DNA of 64,000 nucleotides from Lindgomyces ingoldianus (taxonomy: Eukaryota > Ascomycota > Dothideomycetes > Pleosporales > Lindgomycetaceae). A program made the position numbers and the translations under genes. Positions within the stretch are counted from its first letter, which is position 1. Every line of letters starts with the position of its first letter. The notes beneath the pieces are model-generated. The model worked only from the letters and a program-made list of their open reading frames with translations, was not told the DNA's origin and ran no database searches. The DNA lies in contig NW_022985166.1 of assembly GCF_010093535.1 (NCBI RefSeq), forward strand, positions 884,537 through 948,536, read 5' to 3'. Shown in pieces: positions 33,962-44,526 of the stretch.

Positions 33962-34982
33962 CAGCGTGGCCAACAGTCCGTAGTACGTAACGTAACTACG
34001 TGAACGTAGTAATCACGTGAGGCGTACAAAAGTAGTCAAAATGTGAGACGTAACTTTTGTACAGTGAATTGCCAAGTACGTACTGTAGTACGGGTCAGAG
34101 AGGTCATATTTTGGGAGATTTCCCTCCTGTTTATGGGGCCTGGCAGGAGGAAGCTTTTTAAATAGACTGGGTTATTTCTCAGGATTAAACCTTTAGAAAC
34201 GCATCTTCAGCTGAAACCCGCGGGGTATCACTTGGAACCGCGCTAACCTTCTCGACGCTATACCATCTTCCCACACCACGCTCTCAACCTATATTCAGAA
34301 CAGTCTGGTGCGCCGGAAGCAGGAGATTCGAACGATACTAAGATTAGCCTGTAGTAAAATCGCGCTAAGCGTTGATATATGGACTTCTGCAAAACCTTAG
34401 CCCAGCCGCGTTAGCGCGAAAATCAAAACTACAACACTGACATCCTCCACACAGATGCCGAATACCAGCACAGAGACCTCCTTATTGGCTTCAACAATCT
34501 ATACGGAGACCACACTAGGGAGAATTAAGCGCTGGAGATTGTTATTGCTACAGTGTTAAATAATAGATAACGCAGAGACTATCGCGACTTTAGCTGAGGA
34601 GCTTCATTTGCCTCTCACCACCAAACACTGTATCTGCTGCGCTGGCTATACAATTTAAATTGTTGTCAAGGCAGTTGTATACAGCTAGGGAGTCTCTACC
34701 TTTGAAAAAGCTCTAGCCCAAGCTGCTCCAGATGATCAATTCAAGCTATACCAACAGCAGGGCGTTTCATCCAAGCCAAAAAGCTTCTCCCGGAACAATT
34801 TTGACCCGGACCGACGAAACTTCTCGCGAAAAGTACAAAAGTATAAGGATTTTGAGAAGTTACTGTTACATTACGTACTTGCCAATTAATTCACCGCTTA
34901 CGTACAAAAGTACTACCAAATCGAGAAGTTACTGGCAGAAAAAAGCTCAAACGTAACGTACTACGTACTGTTGGCCACGCTG
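33962..34982 (+). mobile_element. Degenerate hAT transposon, 1021 bp
   Basis: A perfect 8-bp target duplication, ATCCCTAC, flanks it at 33954-33961 and 34983-34990. Its ends form a 32-bp terminal inverted repeat with two mismatches, starting CAGCGTGGCCAACAGT and containing CGTAGTACGT. Inside, on the plus strand, fragments of a hAT transposase are readable: SKIALSVDIWTS near 34350 and RDLLIGFNNLYGDHTREN near 34470, where a TAA replaces the Gln codon usual after GEN. Most of the transposase gene is missing. The terminal pattern resembles that of the 604-bp element at 30016-30619, so the two may be related families mobilised by the same kind of enzyme. Confidence 0.88.
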
Positions 34983-34990
34983 ATCCCTAC

Positions 34991-37324
34991 TCGCCCCAAT
35001 GTCGCAACCGTAGCTTGCTCCTACAACTTATCGTCACATTCCATATAGTCCACGGAAGAGTGCTTTAATCCAGACCAGAAGCCGTCCATCTTCCATCACG
35101 AATGCCTCGCAACCACCTACTAGCCCCAAGAACGATGCTAGACGTGTATGGGAAATAGCAGGCACACATTCAGTGGGAGCGACTAATTAAACTGTCCCAG
35201 AATGCTGTTAGACACAAGAACAATGCCTTAGTCTACTACAGCTACTGCCGAGCATATCCTCTACAATCTCTCTCACAAGGACAACTTCCTCTCCAGAACA
35301 ACCGCTCTAGTCCTTATGTAGCAACTCTTTCACTTTCTTACGTTGTGCCGTCATCTCCCGCTCCGTCTTCATATTCAGCTTCACCTCTGGCAGGCTATCC
35401 CTGAAATCCCAAACTCCCTCCACACCTCTCCACGCATGCCCATTCATCCCTACAATCCCTTTGTTCAGTCTAGCAAGCTGAACATTCACCCCCCTTCCCG
35501 TTACCGTAAGTCCACCTCCAACCAGCGTTAAACCCAACTCTGCATAAACTGCATCCTCCTTGCTCACAACGAAGCAGTTCGGAAACTAATGTATAAAGTC
35601 CCTTGCAGATATGGTCTACAGGGGGGGGGGGGGGGAGGGGAGGAAGCTCGTGTCGACATCAGAGCAGGCCGTATGTCTCGCAGGGTAGTTGAACGAGCAG
35701 CTAAAAACCGGGGCGGCAGTTAGAACAACAGGGGCTAACGGGAGGGAAAGACGCTGGTTTGAGATATAGAGATGGAGATGGGGTGTGCTTAATAGCGATG
35801 CATTTTATAATGCAATGCATGGCAGAAATTTGCTTCCTGTCGAGGTTTCTGCTAATTCCAACAAGAGCTTAAATATATTAAGGTCTGCTCTAGTCATGTT
35901 CCATGTTATGTGGTGACACGCTGTGAAGTTTAGTGGTTAGGTTGCGACTAGCCTAGAGTTTAGAAGATGAAATTGGTATAGGGATTTTAAACTGCCTAGA
36001 GTGAATGCAGAACTTGATAGATGTAATTCAGTACAGCAGTTTTTCACCCCGCTGACGTTCTATTCAATTCCAACAAGAGATTCAATTGATTGGTTATGCC
36101 TTGCTAATGTTCCACAATAGGTGCGAATATGCCCATCCCCTATTAACAAGACTTGGCACTCTCCAGCATATTGTCTTCCAAACGCAAAGTAGCGGCCTTT
36201 GCATCCCGGAATTGACGTGTCAGCCGCATCGCCTTGCGAACTTGAATCGTGGCGATGTCCCTCAACTCGTCGGCAACAGTTACTGCAGCGATGCGCCTGT
36301 ATGCTCAGCAACACCGTATCCTCTACTTCAGAAGATTGAGTAAGGAAAGCAGCTTGTCATGATTCGTCTACTCTCCCGCTTGCTTTCTTGCACTAGCATT
36401 GAAATCCGTTCTAAAAGTAATAGAGAGAAGTGTAATGGCGCTATTGTGTTGAGAGAAGTGCGAGAAGGGAGGTAGCTCTTGTAGTTGACGCTAACATTAG
36501 CGTCTCAGATAGAGTTCAGTTAATAACCACACGCGATCCCCCCTTCTCATTCGAATCTGGGCACTCACTCACATCTTTTACCACACGCTTAACGTTAAAC
36601 AACTCAATTCCCATTCTCTCATATACACTGTGGGTGTAATCATCACATCCATCTCCATCCCAAGTAACATATCCCATCCTCCATTCCCCCAATACCGAAT
36701 ACCCAATAGACAATGTCTAAGGGTTGTGGCTGTCAACCCATACTTAAGAAAAGCCTGCGTCTTCGCATAAGCCGTCCAAAACAATAATCATCATACGCAA
36801 GAACCAGCTGGCAAAATCACAAAAGAAACGCCAAACCACCACCAGCCATCCAGCTAAGCCCGAAACAAATCTCAGACCTCTTCATTTCCATTTCCCTTCC
36901 ATTCCAACCCTAAATCCCCCATCAAGCCAGAGCACCGACGAAGAGACGAAGATTGGGAATGTTGTGACGGATATCAGGGAAAGAAGTGATGAGAGAAGAA
37001 GAAAACCGCCGTGTTTCTTTGAACGCCCTAGTACGCCTTTTAAAAACAATTTGGCCCCCGCCCCGTGATTCTACACTCGTGTAGTAAGGTGTTACGCTAA
37101 GGAAGATGAGAGACAGGAAAGATGGATATGTGCCGATGAAACATGACTCCCCCGATCGTGTATATAGCGCAATGCGAGAAAGGTGGTGATGATACATGGA
37201 AAGAGGACAAGACGCCGACCCATGCATGAACAAGCACAGGAAGGAGTCTCGGGAATAGGGGGAATGGGGAGAGGAACGAATTAGGGGAATGTACTCCTCT
37301 TCTACCTTCGTGAGGGGTGGTTAT
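34991..37324. other. 2.3-kb spacer with a poly-G tract and one possible exon
   Basis: A minus-strand frame at 35585-35307 follows a possible acceptor (CATTAG) and encodes LTLVGGGLTVTGRGVNVQLA and a charged end (MTAQRKKVKELLHKD). It looks protein-like but I cannot connect it to other exons or a family. A run of 15 G residues lies at 35621-35635. Nothing else is supported. Confidence 0.4.
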
Positions 37325-39232
37325 TTACCGGGGACCTTGTTGCGGTACTCCCATGCCCATACCAGGTTGCATCTGAGCGATGCCGTATGGGTTTTGATGG
37401 TTCCCGAGCTCGCCACCCAGGAAGGTATTCATGTTCATGCCGGCAAGTCCCTGGGCGTGGGAGACTGGGCAGTCTTTGTGAGCCAGAAGCAGAGTCTTTA
37501 AATTCACGACTTCTTCGCGAAGTTGGCCGACTGTCGCCGTGAGGGCGTCATTCTCAGTGCTGTAAATTTCGACCTTAGCTTGGAGATTCGTAAGCCACTG
37601 TTTCTTCCGCTGGCGACACTTGAGGGCAGCAACCCTATGATGTTGTTAGTATGAAGTCGCTTGAGACTACAACAGCACGTACCTATTTCGCTCAAGGAAG
37701 TTCTTTCGCTTCTCCTCATCAGTCATCTTCTTACCTCCCTCACCCTCACCTTTAGGGCTAGTCCCCTCATCCGAGTCTTCTTCCATCTCATCGAGAGTGC
37801 CATTAGATTTAGCCTTCTTGTTCCCTCCCTTCGAAGTATCCTCGGTCGCTTTTCGCTTACCACCAGCTTGTTTGCCATTAGCAGATCCCTTCTTCGACGC
37901 ACGTGAGCGCGTCGTCTTTGCTTGCTCGCTATGGCCACTATCAGAGAAGTCGCCAGTGTCAGCGGAGCCCGAGATGCTATGGGATATTGAGCCTTTCGTG
38001 TTGCGTCGTCCATTTTCTTGTGCAACGGGCTGAACGGGCATATGACCCATGCTGTTCACTTGCTGCTGAGGTTGATTGGGCATGGCGAATGGTTGGACGC
38101 CATTACGAGTACCGTTCTGGGTAGCGAAAGAGAGTAGATCGTTGGCAGCATTGCTCACATCATGGCCATGGTTAGCATAGGGGTCATGCTGGCCTTTTTG
38201 CTGCTGCTGTTGGTAGTTCTGGCGATCCATTCCGGCTGGTGCTGCTTCGGGTTGGGAGGTGGGCGCGCTAGTTGTTGGCAGCTTGTTTTGGTTAGCCTGT
38301 GCGGCTGCGCGCAGAGCTGATTGCTGGAAGTCGGCAGTACTTGGGGTGACACCACCGCTTTGGAGGTTGAATATGGCTTGCGTATTCGGACTAGGCACTG
38401 GGAACATAGAACCCCCTCCTCCAGGCGTGAGACCCGTGCGGAGGGACGACTCGTTTGGCGTGGGAAATCCGCGGAATGACTCACTGAAATAGTCACTCTG
38501 ACCTGTAGGGCCAGTGAGCATTGCAGGACTCAATGGGCCAGACCGTAATGACTGCCACCCAGGAGTAATACCTGGCAATGGCGACGGAGAAGTGATGTTG
38601 GCAACAGGTGGAAGAACAGTGCGCCCTCCCGGTGTCTCTAGTGACGGGTTCCCAAAGGACTGTTCGAAGACATTTGGCTCGAGCGAGAACGGGTTGTGGA
38701 CGGTATTAAAGTAATCGGGCGTATCGTTCGACGCGTTGGGGCGTGGAGGAGGGGCGAGAGGTTGGGAAGCGGTATTGGGATTTGCTGGCTGATTGTCAGA
38801 TTGTTTAGAGTCTTCGATGTTGGATTCTGTAGGGGCGCGTTAGTTGAATGATACGATGCAACCCGTCACAATAGTACAGTAACAATGTCATTCGAGACGA
38901 CACCGCGATGGAAGGGGCACTGACGCTGTTCCTGATTGGTATTCTCTGCATTGGTTGGTTCTGTCGACAAGTCCATGGTTAGCGACGACTGTGCACGACA
39001 AGATCATTACATGAGGGGAATGGGACGATGCGATTGCGCTTTGGTCGCTATCTAGGTGCGTGGGGAGACAATGGAAAGATGGTGGCGACGCAATGGATAG
39101 GGCGAGAGTGAGGCTATACACACCTTCAGCCTTAGTCACGGGAGGAATGGACTTCTTGGAGTCCTTTGGGGAGGACATCCTCGAGTTGGATTGGGGAGAG
39201 CCGTTGGAAGGTCGTGCGGCAGTGGCAGCCAT
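37325..39232 (-). CDS. atfA: bZIP transcription factor AtfA/Atf1
   Basis: Stress-response bZIP factor, 532 residues, exons 39232-39124, 38960-38925, 38826-37683 and 37634-37325; introns of 163, 98 and 48 nt keep frame (1599 nt). The N-terminus (MAATAARPSNGSPQSN, then MSSPKDSKKSIPPVTKAE) and the following TPDYFNTVHNPFSLEPNVFEQSF and GITPGWQSLRSGPLSPAML blocks match the Aft1-type HRA/osmotic domains of Atf1/AtfA. The bZIP lies at about 420-480: KRKNFLERNRVAALKCRQRKKQW as basic region (the last intron falls inside it, right after ERNR), followed by a leucine zipper. Low-complexity Gln-rich sequence precedes it. In relatives it acts in the nucleus downstream of the Hog1/SakA MAP kinase in oxidative and osmotic stress, conidial dormancy and some secondary metabolism. 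Interesting that an Opy2-like HOG-pathway protein lies 4 kb away. Confidence 0.93.
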
Positions 39233-41589
39233 TGCAAGCGGTGACGTAGAGGGTGCGAGATGTCAAGGGATCGCCTCGCGTGTTCTTCGGTCCTTCGCAC
39301 ACACTCTCTCCTCTCCTGCGCTCGTCTGGTCGCGGTTTGCAACACCACAAAGGGACAACGATAAATTTCGCTGGTTGCCTAGTTTAGTCTGTCAGGAACC
39401 CATTGGAATTACAGCACAGGCGCGATGGATTGTAAGGCGTTGCGACGCAGAAGACGCTGTCGCAGAGACTTCGGGGATCGTGGTGAGGCGCACGACAGCG
39501 ACAACAGGAACAGCGACGTACCGAACAGGCTTCAGGAATGTAGGCCGCCCAAAAGCGGGGTTGCAGTATTCGATGGAAGCAGTGATACTGAGGGTGGAGC
39601 CAAAACAGAGCCCAGGGTGGCCGCTGTTCGTCGCTGCTCGAGGGCGTGTTGAGGTTGTGGTGTAATGACGCAATGCTTCAGGCAGGCCCCTGATGACGGT
39701 CGACGGTCGCAGATTCCTTTGCAACGCGACCGCACCACCTTCACTGGACAAAGAGAAGGCGCACGCCGGTGCCGGCAGTTTAATGCGCTTTGCAGTCCTT
39801 AATGAGGCTCTTGGCTAGCGCTTGGGGTCGGGGGGGATTTGATTCTGGGAACGATGACGGAGGCGTTCGTTATGATGTCGATGGGCGTCGTTTGGCAAAA
39901 TCTGGGAGGAGATGGCACAACGTCACTTTTTGCCAAGAGTATCACGTGCGCTGCATTAATAAAGCAGTCGCAAAGCGGTCAAAGCTCTTTCACCCGGGGT
40001 GCACTGTGATTGGCGCGCGACTTGACGATCTCTAGCCCGACTTACCCGTCCTGGAGCGCCAGCACGGAATTGCGCTTGCCACGCACGCCAGAGGCGAGGG
40101 TGAATGTGCCGGTGATATTATTGCCGTCTCCTAAGAGAACAAAACCTCTATTTGCCCGGCCACATCTTCCAGAAGCCAGGTATCACCGATATCGTGTGCC
40201 GTTCGAGGACAGAGTGTCATGCTGAGCGCGCTACGCGGTGGGCGGCATCCGTCGCGGGCTTGAGGATCTTTGTTCAATGGATGGCGTGAAGCATTGTCTG
40301 GAGGTTGGGGCCGAAACACATGAATTGACGCCGCCGAAAGCGGTAGGTGCGAGCTCAAGACGCGAGCATCTCCGATCTGATATGCTTCCACTGATCGAGG
40401 CTCCTAATCTCTTCAAATGCTAAGACAAACTTGCCATATGCAATTGGAGGCTTCCAGAGATTCCAATTGGAACCTGCAGGGAGTGAGAAGTGTTTAATAA
40501 TCCTCCGTATGCACTCGGTGCGCTCTGAGTGTTCGTTAAGTAGGTATGCCATCGAGTCGTACACCCTGCGATTTGTGACACAGAGGTTCGTATTCTGACA
40601 TCCACCCTGTATCATGCAAGTTTACATTTCTCACGACAAATCTGACAACAGCATCGGAAGACCCGCACATCAACCTCTCAGCCTTGCTAAAATCTTGATA
40701 AGCTTATCTTTTCCTCAATTGATCAACTCACACAACCACTAAGCATAGACTTACTTTCGAAATGTTGTACCTCTCATCCAAATGCATGTTGATTGCCCTC
40801 CTACCATGAGGGAAAGGAAGAAGCGTCTCCACCTGCAACCATCCATACGCCACACCTTCCTCCAACCTTCCCCCACCTTCCCAGTTTCCTCACCCTCTTT
40901 CCTCTTTCCCTCCCTTGCTTACTGCAGTATTTTCTCCCCCATAAACCCCATCCATTAAATCCACGCAATTTCTAAAGACCCAAATAGACAAGCCCACATC
41001 CCAACAGTGCACATCCACCCTCTTTTCCAACCCGCCGCCCCGATTCAGCGGACCTCCCTGCTTCACAAGAAGTAAGAAGGGCCCTGAAAGAATGACTCCC
41101 TAACCAGGAGGCCGAAAAGTCCCATGTGGGCCGCCGAGATGGGGATTAAGGCATTGGTGGGCTCGTCTGGCATTGGAGCTTGTCCCTAGACCCGAGTTGA
41201 TTTTTGGTGGGTGGGAGCGCGAGTAAGATGAGGGAAGAATTAGTATTGCAGTTTGAATTACAATGCGGGGGTTTCTTTCTTAGTGTAGGGTGAGAGAGGC
41301 AGTGGGTTGGGAGAGGAAGGCGCAACGCATCTTCTCACTACCTTGACACCTTATGCCGAGGCAGCTGCGTAACCTGGAAGGAGATATATTGATTTGCGTT
41401 TCGATGTATGCCTGCCCAACTCCACCTCAGTATCAATATAGTCCTCTGCTTGCATCCTCAAACAACCATGAGATTGAGTATTCTTTCCCATTCAATCAAT
41501 TCTCCGACTCCCATCCCGACCTCAATCCATCTGCGCCGAATCCTGTATCACCACTCCAAACATCCTCCTCTTCAATATCCTCCCACACC
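39233..41589. other. Long upstream region of atfA, no gene seen
   Basis: About 2.3 kb. Frames here are short or antisense and lack domain content. A long promoter and leader are usual for atfA; pyrimidine-rich tracts lie at about 40850-40930. The right part overlaps the 3' flank of the hydrolase gene. Confidence 0.5.
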
Positions 41590-42048
41590 CTAACTCCCCC
41601 GATACGTCGTATACCCAAAGGGCCCCAGCAGAACCGGAACATGGTAATGCTCATCCTTCCCCCTTCCCCTCTCTCCTTCCTTCCCCTCCTTACCCTCCTG
41701 TCCATACCCACCCTCCCGCACCAAAAACCGAACCACCACCTCCGGAAAAAAGGCCTTCACCCCCCGTTCCCCAAAATATCTCTCCGTGTCAAATCTCAAG
41801 CTCCACGTCTGATCTCCCGGTCTCTTAAATACGACTTCCAGTCCATCCGCTGAGAACGGAGAACTTGGTTGCCAGGATGTTACCCGGCCGTCTGAGTTGG
41901 TTGTTGAGGTGAAAGTAAGTGAAGAGGTGGAAAGAGAGGATGGTGGGTTGTGCAGGGTTAGGGTTACCGGGATGGAGGAGGCTGGACGACCGAGGGTAGT
42001 GTCGAGGACGTGGCAGGTTATCGGGGGCTTCGGGGAGGGGGTTGTCAT
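41590..42048 (-). CDS. 5-hydroxyisourate hydrolase (transthyretin-like)
   Basis: Second enzyme of urate breakdown: hydrolyses 5-hydroxyisourate to OHCU. Complete single-exon frame of 152 residues, close to the usual 110-140. Signatures are present at both ends: CHVLDTTLGRPA at residues 12-23 (contains the catalytic His), Arg in the central DGRV segment, and the C-terminal HYHVPVLLGPFGYTTYRGS with the family-defining YRGS terminus. An insertion rich in Gly, Glu and Lys (about residues 113-132) lengthens one loop. No C-terminal SKL-type peroxisomal signal is present beyond YRGS. Neighbouring genes do not belong to purine catabolism. Confidence 0.93.
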   Translation of the reverse strand: MTTPSPKPPITCHVLDTTLGRPASSIPVTLTLHNPPSSLSTSSLTFTSTTNSDGRVTSWQPSSPFSADGLEVVFKRPGDQTWSLRFDTERYFGERGVKAFFPEVVVRFLVREGGYGQEGKEGKEGERGRGKDEHYHVPVLLGPFGYTTYRGS

Positions 42049-43010
42049 TGTGTGCAGCCGCTCTGGAGGTTTAGCGTGAGGATGGGGTGAAGTGGGCGGA
42101 GAGGTGGTGGGTGGCGATAGTTGGTTTGAGAGTGCTGAGAGCTGGTGATATGACTGCGAGAGTGGAGCGGTAGAGGATGTAGCGTGTTATAATATGCAAT
42201 GCTCTCGACAAAGCGGATAGAGGCAAAAAGATTTTGGTGACATTTAGTGGTGACACCTAAACGTGTATTCCTTCTCTTCGATTCCTACAAAACAATCCCT
42301 GAAGAAAACATAGCTGGAAACTTATGTTTGCCAGTAAACCCCTTCGAAACATCCCAGAAGCAAAAAACACGAGATCGGTCTCCCCCATCGTCATCGGGCC
42401 TCTACCGAACCCCTCCCCCCACTATTCGCCAGGAAACCACATCTCAACGCGCCGATCCCCGTGCCCAAGTATGATGTGCCTCAAAGCGCACCCAGGGCCA
42501 GCTTCCACTCCTTGAGGGATTCAGAAGTTACAGAATCCGTGCTCGGTATTCGTGGAATGTAACCTCGATATATTGAAGGACGGCGGTCCCCATGTTTCAT
42601 CCCAGGTCATAGCTTGTTTCAGGAATTCCGCCCGAGGACCAGGACGCAGAGTTCTCGGGAGAAATGAGCAGAACAGCAGAGGATGGGAATTTGTGGTATC
42701 AAATTCAATTCCATCATGATTCATTGAGTTCTTCTCTCAATGAAATCGTGAGCCAAGTAGAGTAGATTAGCTACAAAGAGCAGTGCCAATGTCATAATTG
42801 CACACATTCGACTCAATCTTCCACCGGACAATGACACCTCTCCTCAGTCGCTCAATAAATCCTCCATCCCTGTAGAAGTAAAGTATAAACAATAAACTAA
42901 CAAGACCAAAATGTCGCCATGTAAGGCTTTGATATCTTATCCCAAAAAGCTCACGATTGGTGGCTTATTCCAAAAAAAAAAACGCCTAAAGCACCCAGAG
43001 GGAAGCGAAC
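42049..43010. other. Intergenic, no gene seen
   Basis: Upstream region of the hydrolase and 3' flank of the Opy2-like gene. No supported frame. Confidence 0.5.
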
Positions 43011-44526
43011 TTAATCAGTCGCATTGTCGTCTGAGAATGGAGATTGTGTCCTCCTCGACGCTCGACTCGCCCGCTTTGACGACTCTTCGGCGATAGGTGT
43101 CATTGGCGCACGTAGCCCGCTTGATGCCGATGCATGTCGTTGCGGGATGTCTGACTCGGTTGGTGAAGGATCAGAGAAAGGGCTCTGCATTGTCACGGGT
43201 GTGTCTGAGATGTCGGTGAACTCGGAATCGCGGAAGTTTGAGGAGGAGCTAAGGAGGCTACGTCGTGCGCGAGAGTGATCGTCGTCGTCGGACTCCGAGT
43301 CTGAATCTACATCCCTGGCTTTTCGAGCACGAGCGTGTGGAACACTGTCTTCCGTTGAAGCTACAGAGACCTCCGTCAATGGCCTCATTGGAGGAACCAG
43401 AGGCTCTGGGGATGGGGTATTTACGGCCGTGGTGGAGGAGGAGGAGGAGCTCTTTGGCGTCGAGTTCTCAAATGACGTCTTCTTCTTGGTGATGTTCAAT
43501 GCCCGAACAGGACCCAATGTAGCCGTACTTCTGACCGAGTTTTGCGGGCTTAGTGAAGACGCGTTGCTGGTCATGCGTGGCATTTGGATGCGGATTGGCT
43601 GTGCGGTATGCTTGGGGTCAATGAGAGGAACCGGTGGAGTTTCCGCGCCCGGTGTGTCTAGCGGGCTATTAGATCCGCTCGATTTGACGCTGACAACAGC
43701 AGCCTTGCCGCGTACGATGGTTTGCGCAGGTAGAGGGGATACGATGGCATTCTGGCGGTATACAGTGGAAGCAACGCTGGTTCGTGCCATACTTGGCGCA
43801 AAACTGGTACGGGCATAACTGGCATCGGTGCTTTGAGAGGCCATGGAGTCTCGGAAGTCTGGGACAAAGAAATGTTGTTCGGAGGCGGAGTATGGGCTGC
43901 TGAGGCCAGATGAGGGAGACATTGCTGGAATAGGAGGAACAGGAGGAACTAGGAGATCAGGCGATCCAGGACCTGACCGGTTCGTAACTCCCGGGATGTA
44001 GGCGATCTGGATAATATTGGAGGCGCGTGTGAGAACAGATGAGGCCATGGATGCCACCGTGTGTGTGGATGCCCGAGCGCTGCGCCGCGATGCGAAGTCG
44101 TGGTCCACCTTTTCCTGGGTCATGTCTACTTCCTGCCATTCTCCCTCGTCATGCTTCCTCCGTCGGCCCTTCAGACAATATTTCCATATGATGAAGGTGG
44201 CAATAGCTATGAAGACTACGCCTCCTACGACGCCTCCAGCGATAGCTCCGACATTGGGGCCACTGCTGGATCGGTTGTTGGTCTCGGTGGGATCGAGCTC
44301 CTTTGCTTTGCAGGAAGCCGTTGCGCACGAAGAGCAGTTAGGGGGAGCCTGGACGCAGAGTTGGCCGGCGGGACAGGAACCTCCGCAGGAGGGGATCTGT
44401 TTGTCACATTGGACGCATCGGCGGAAGACGGTTCGCAGGACATGCTCGACGTCTGCAACCACGTTAGATGATGATCAAGAGGTATAAAGGGAGCCAGGTA
44501 GTACTTTTTGACGATATGGCCGACAT
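43011..44526 (-). CDS. Opy2-like single-pass membrane anchor
   Basis: Predicted 487 residues from exons 44526-44505 and 44452-43011; the 52-nt intron (GTACTA donor, TCTAACG branch) is inferred because the long frame lacks an ATG, and the short first exon is the least certain part. A short Cys-rich extracellular head (CVQCDKQIPSC, CPAGQLC, NCSSCATASC; eight or more Cys) precedes one transmembrane helix (GAIAGGVVGGVVFIAIATFI) and a basic stop-transfer (KGRRRK). The long cytoplasmic tail is Ser/Thr/Pro-rich with an acidic patch (DVDSDSESDDDD). This is the layout of Opy2, which recruits Ste50 to the membrane in the HOG osmostress pathway. The Cys pattern is the main support; a different membrane protein with the same layout cannot be excluded. 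Confidence 0.65.

Noticed and set aside
39060..39665. A 201-codon plus-strand frame upstream of and antisense to the first atfA exon
   Set aside because: It overlaps the atfA first exon and promoter on the other strand, has a biased Arg/Val/Ala composition, and shows no domain.
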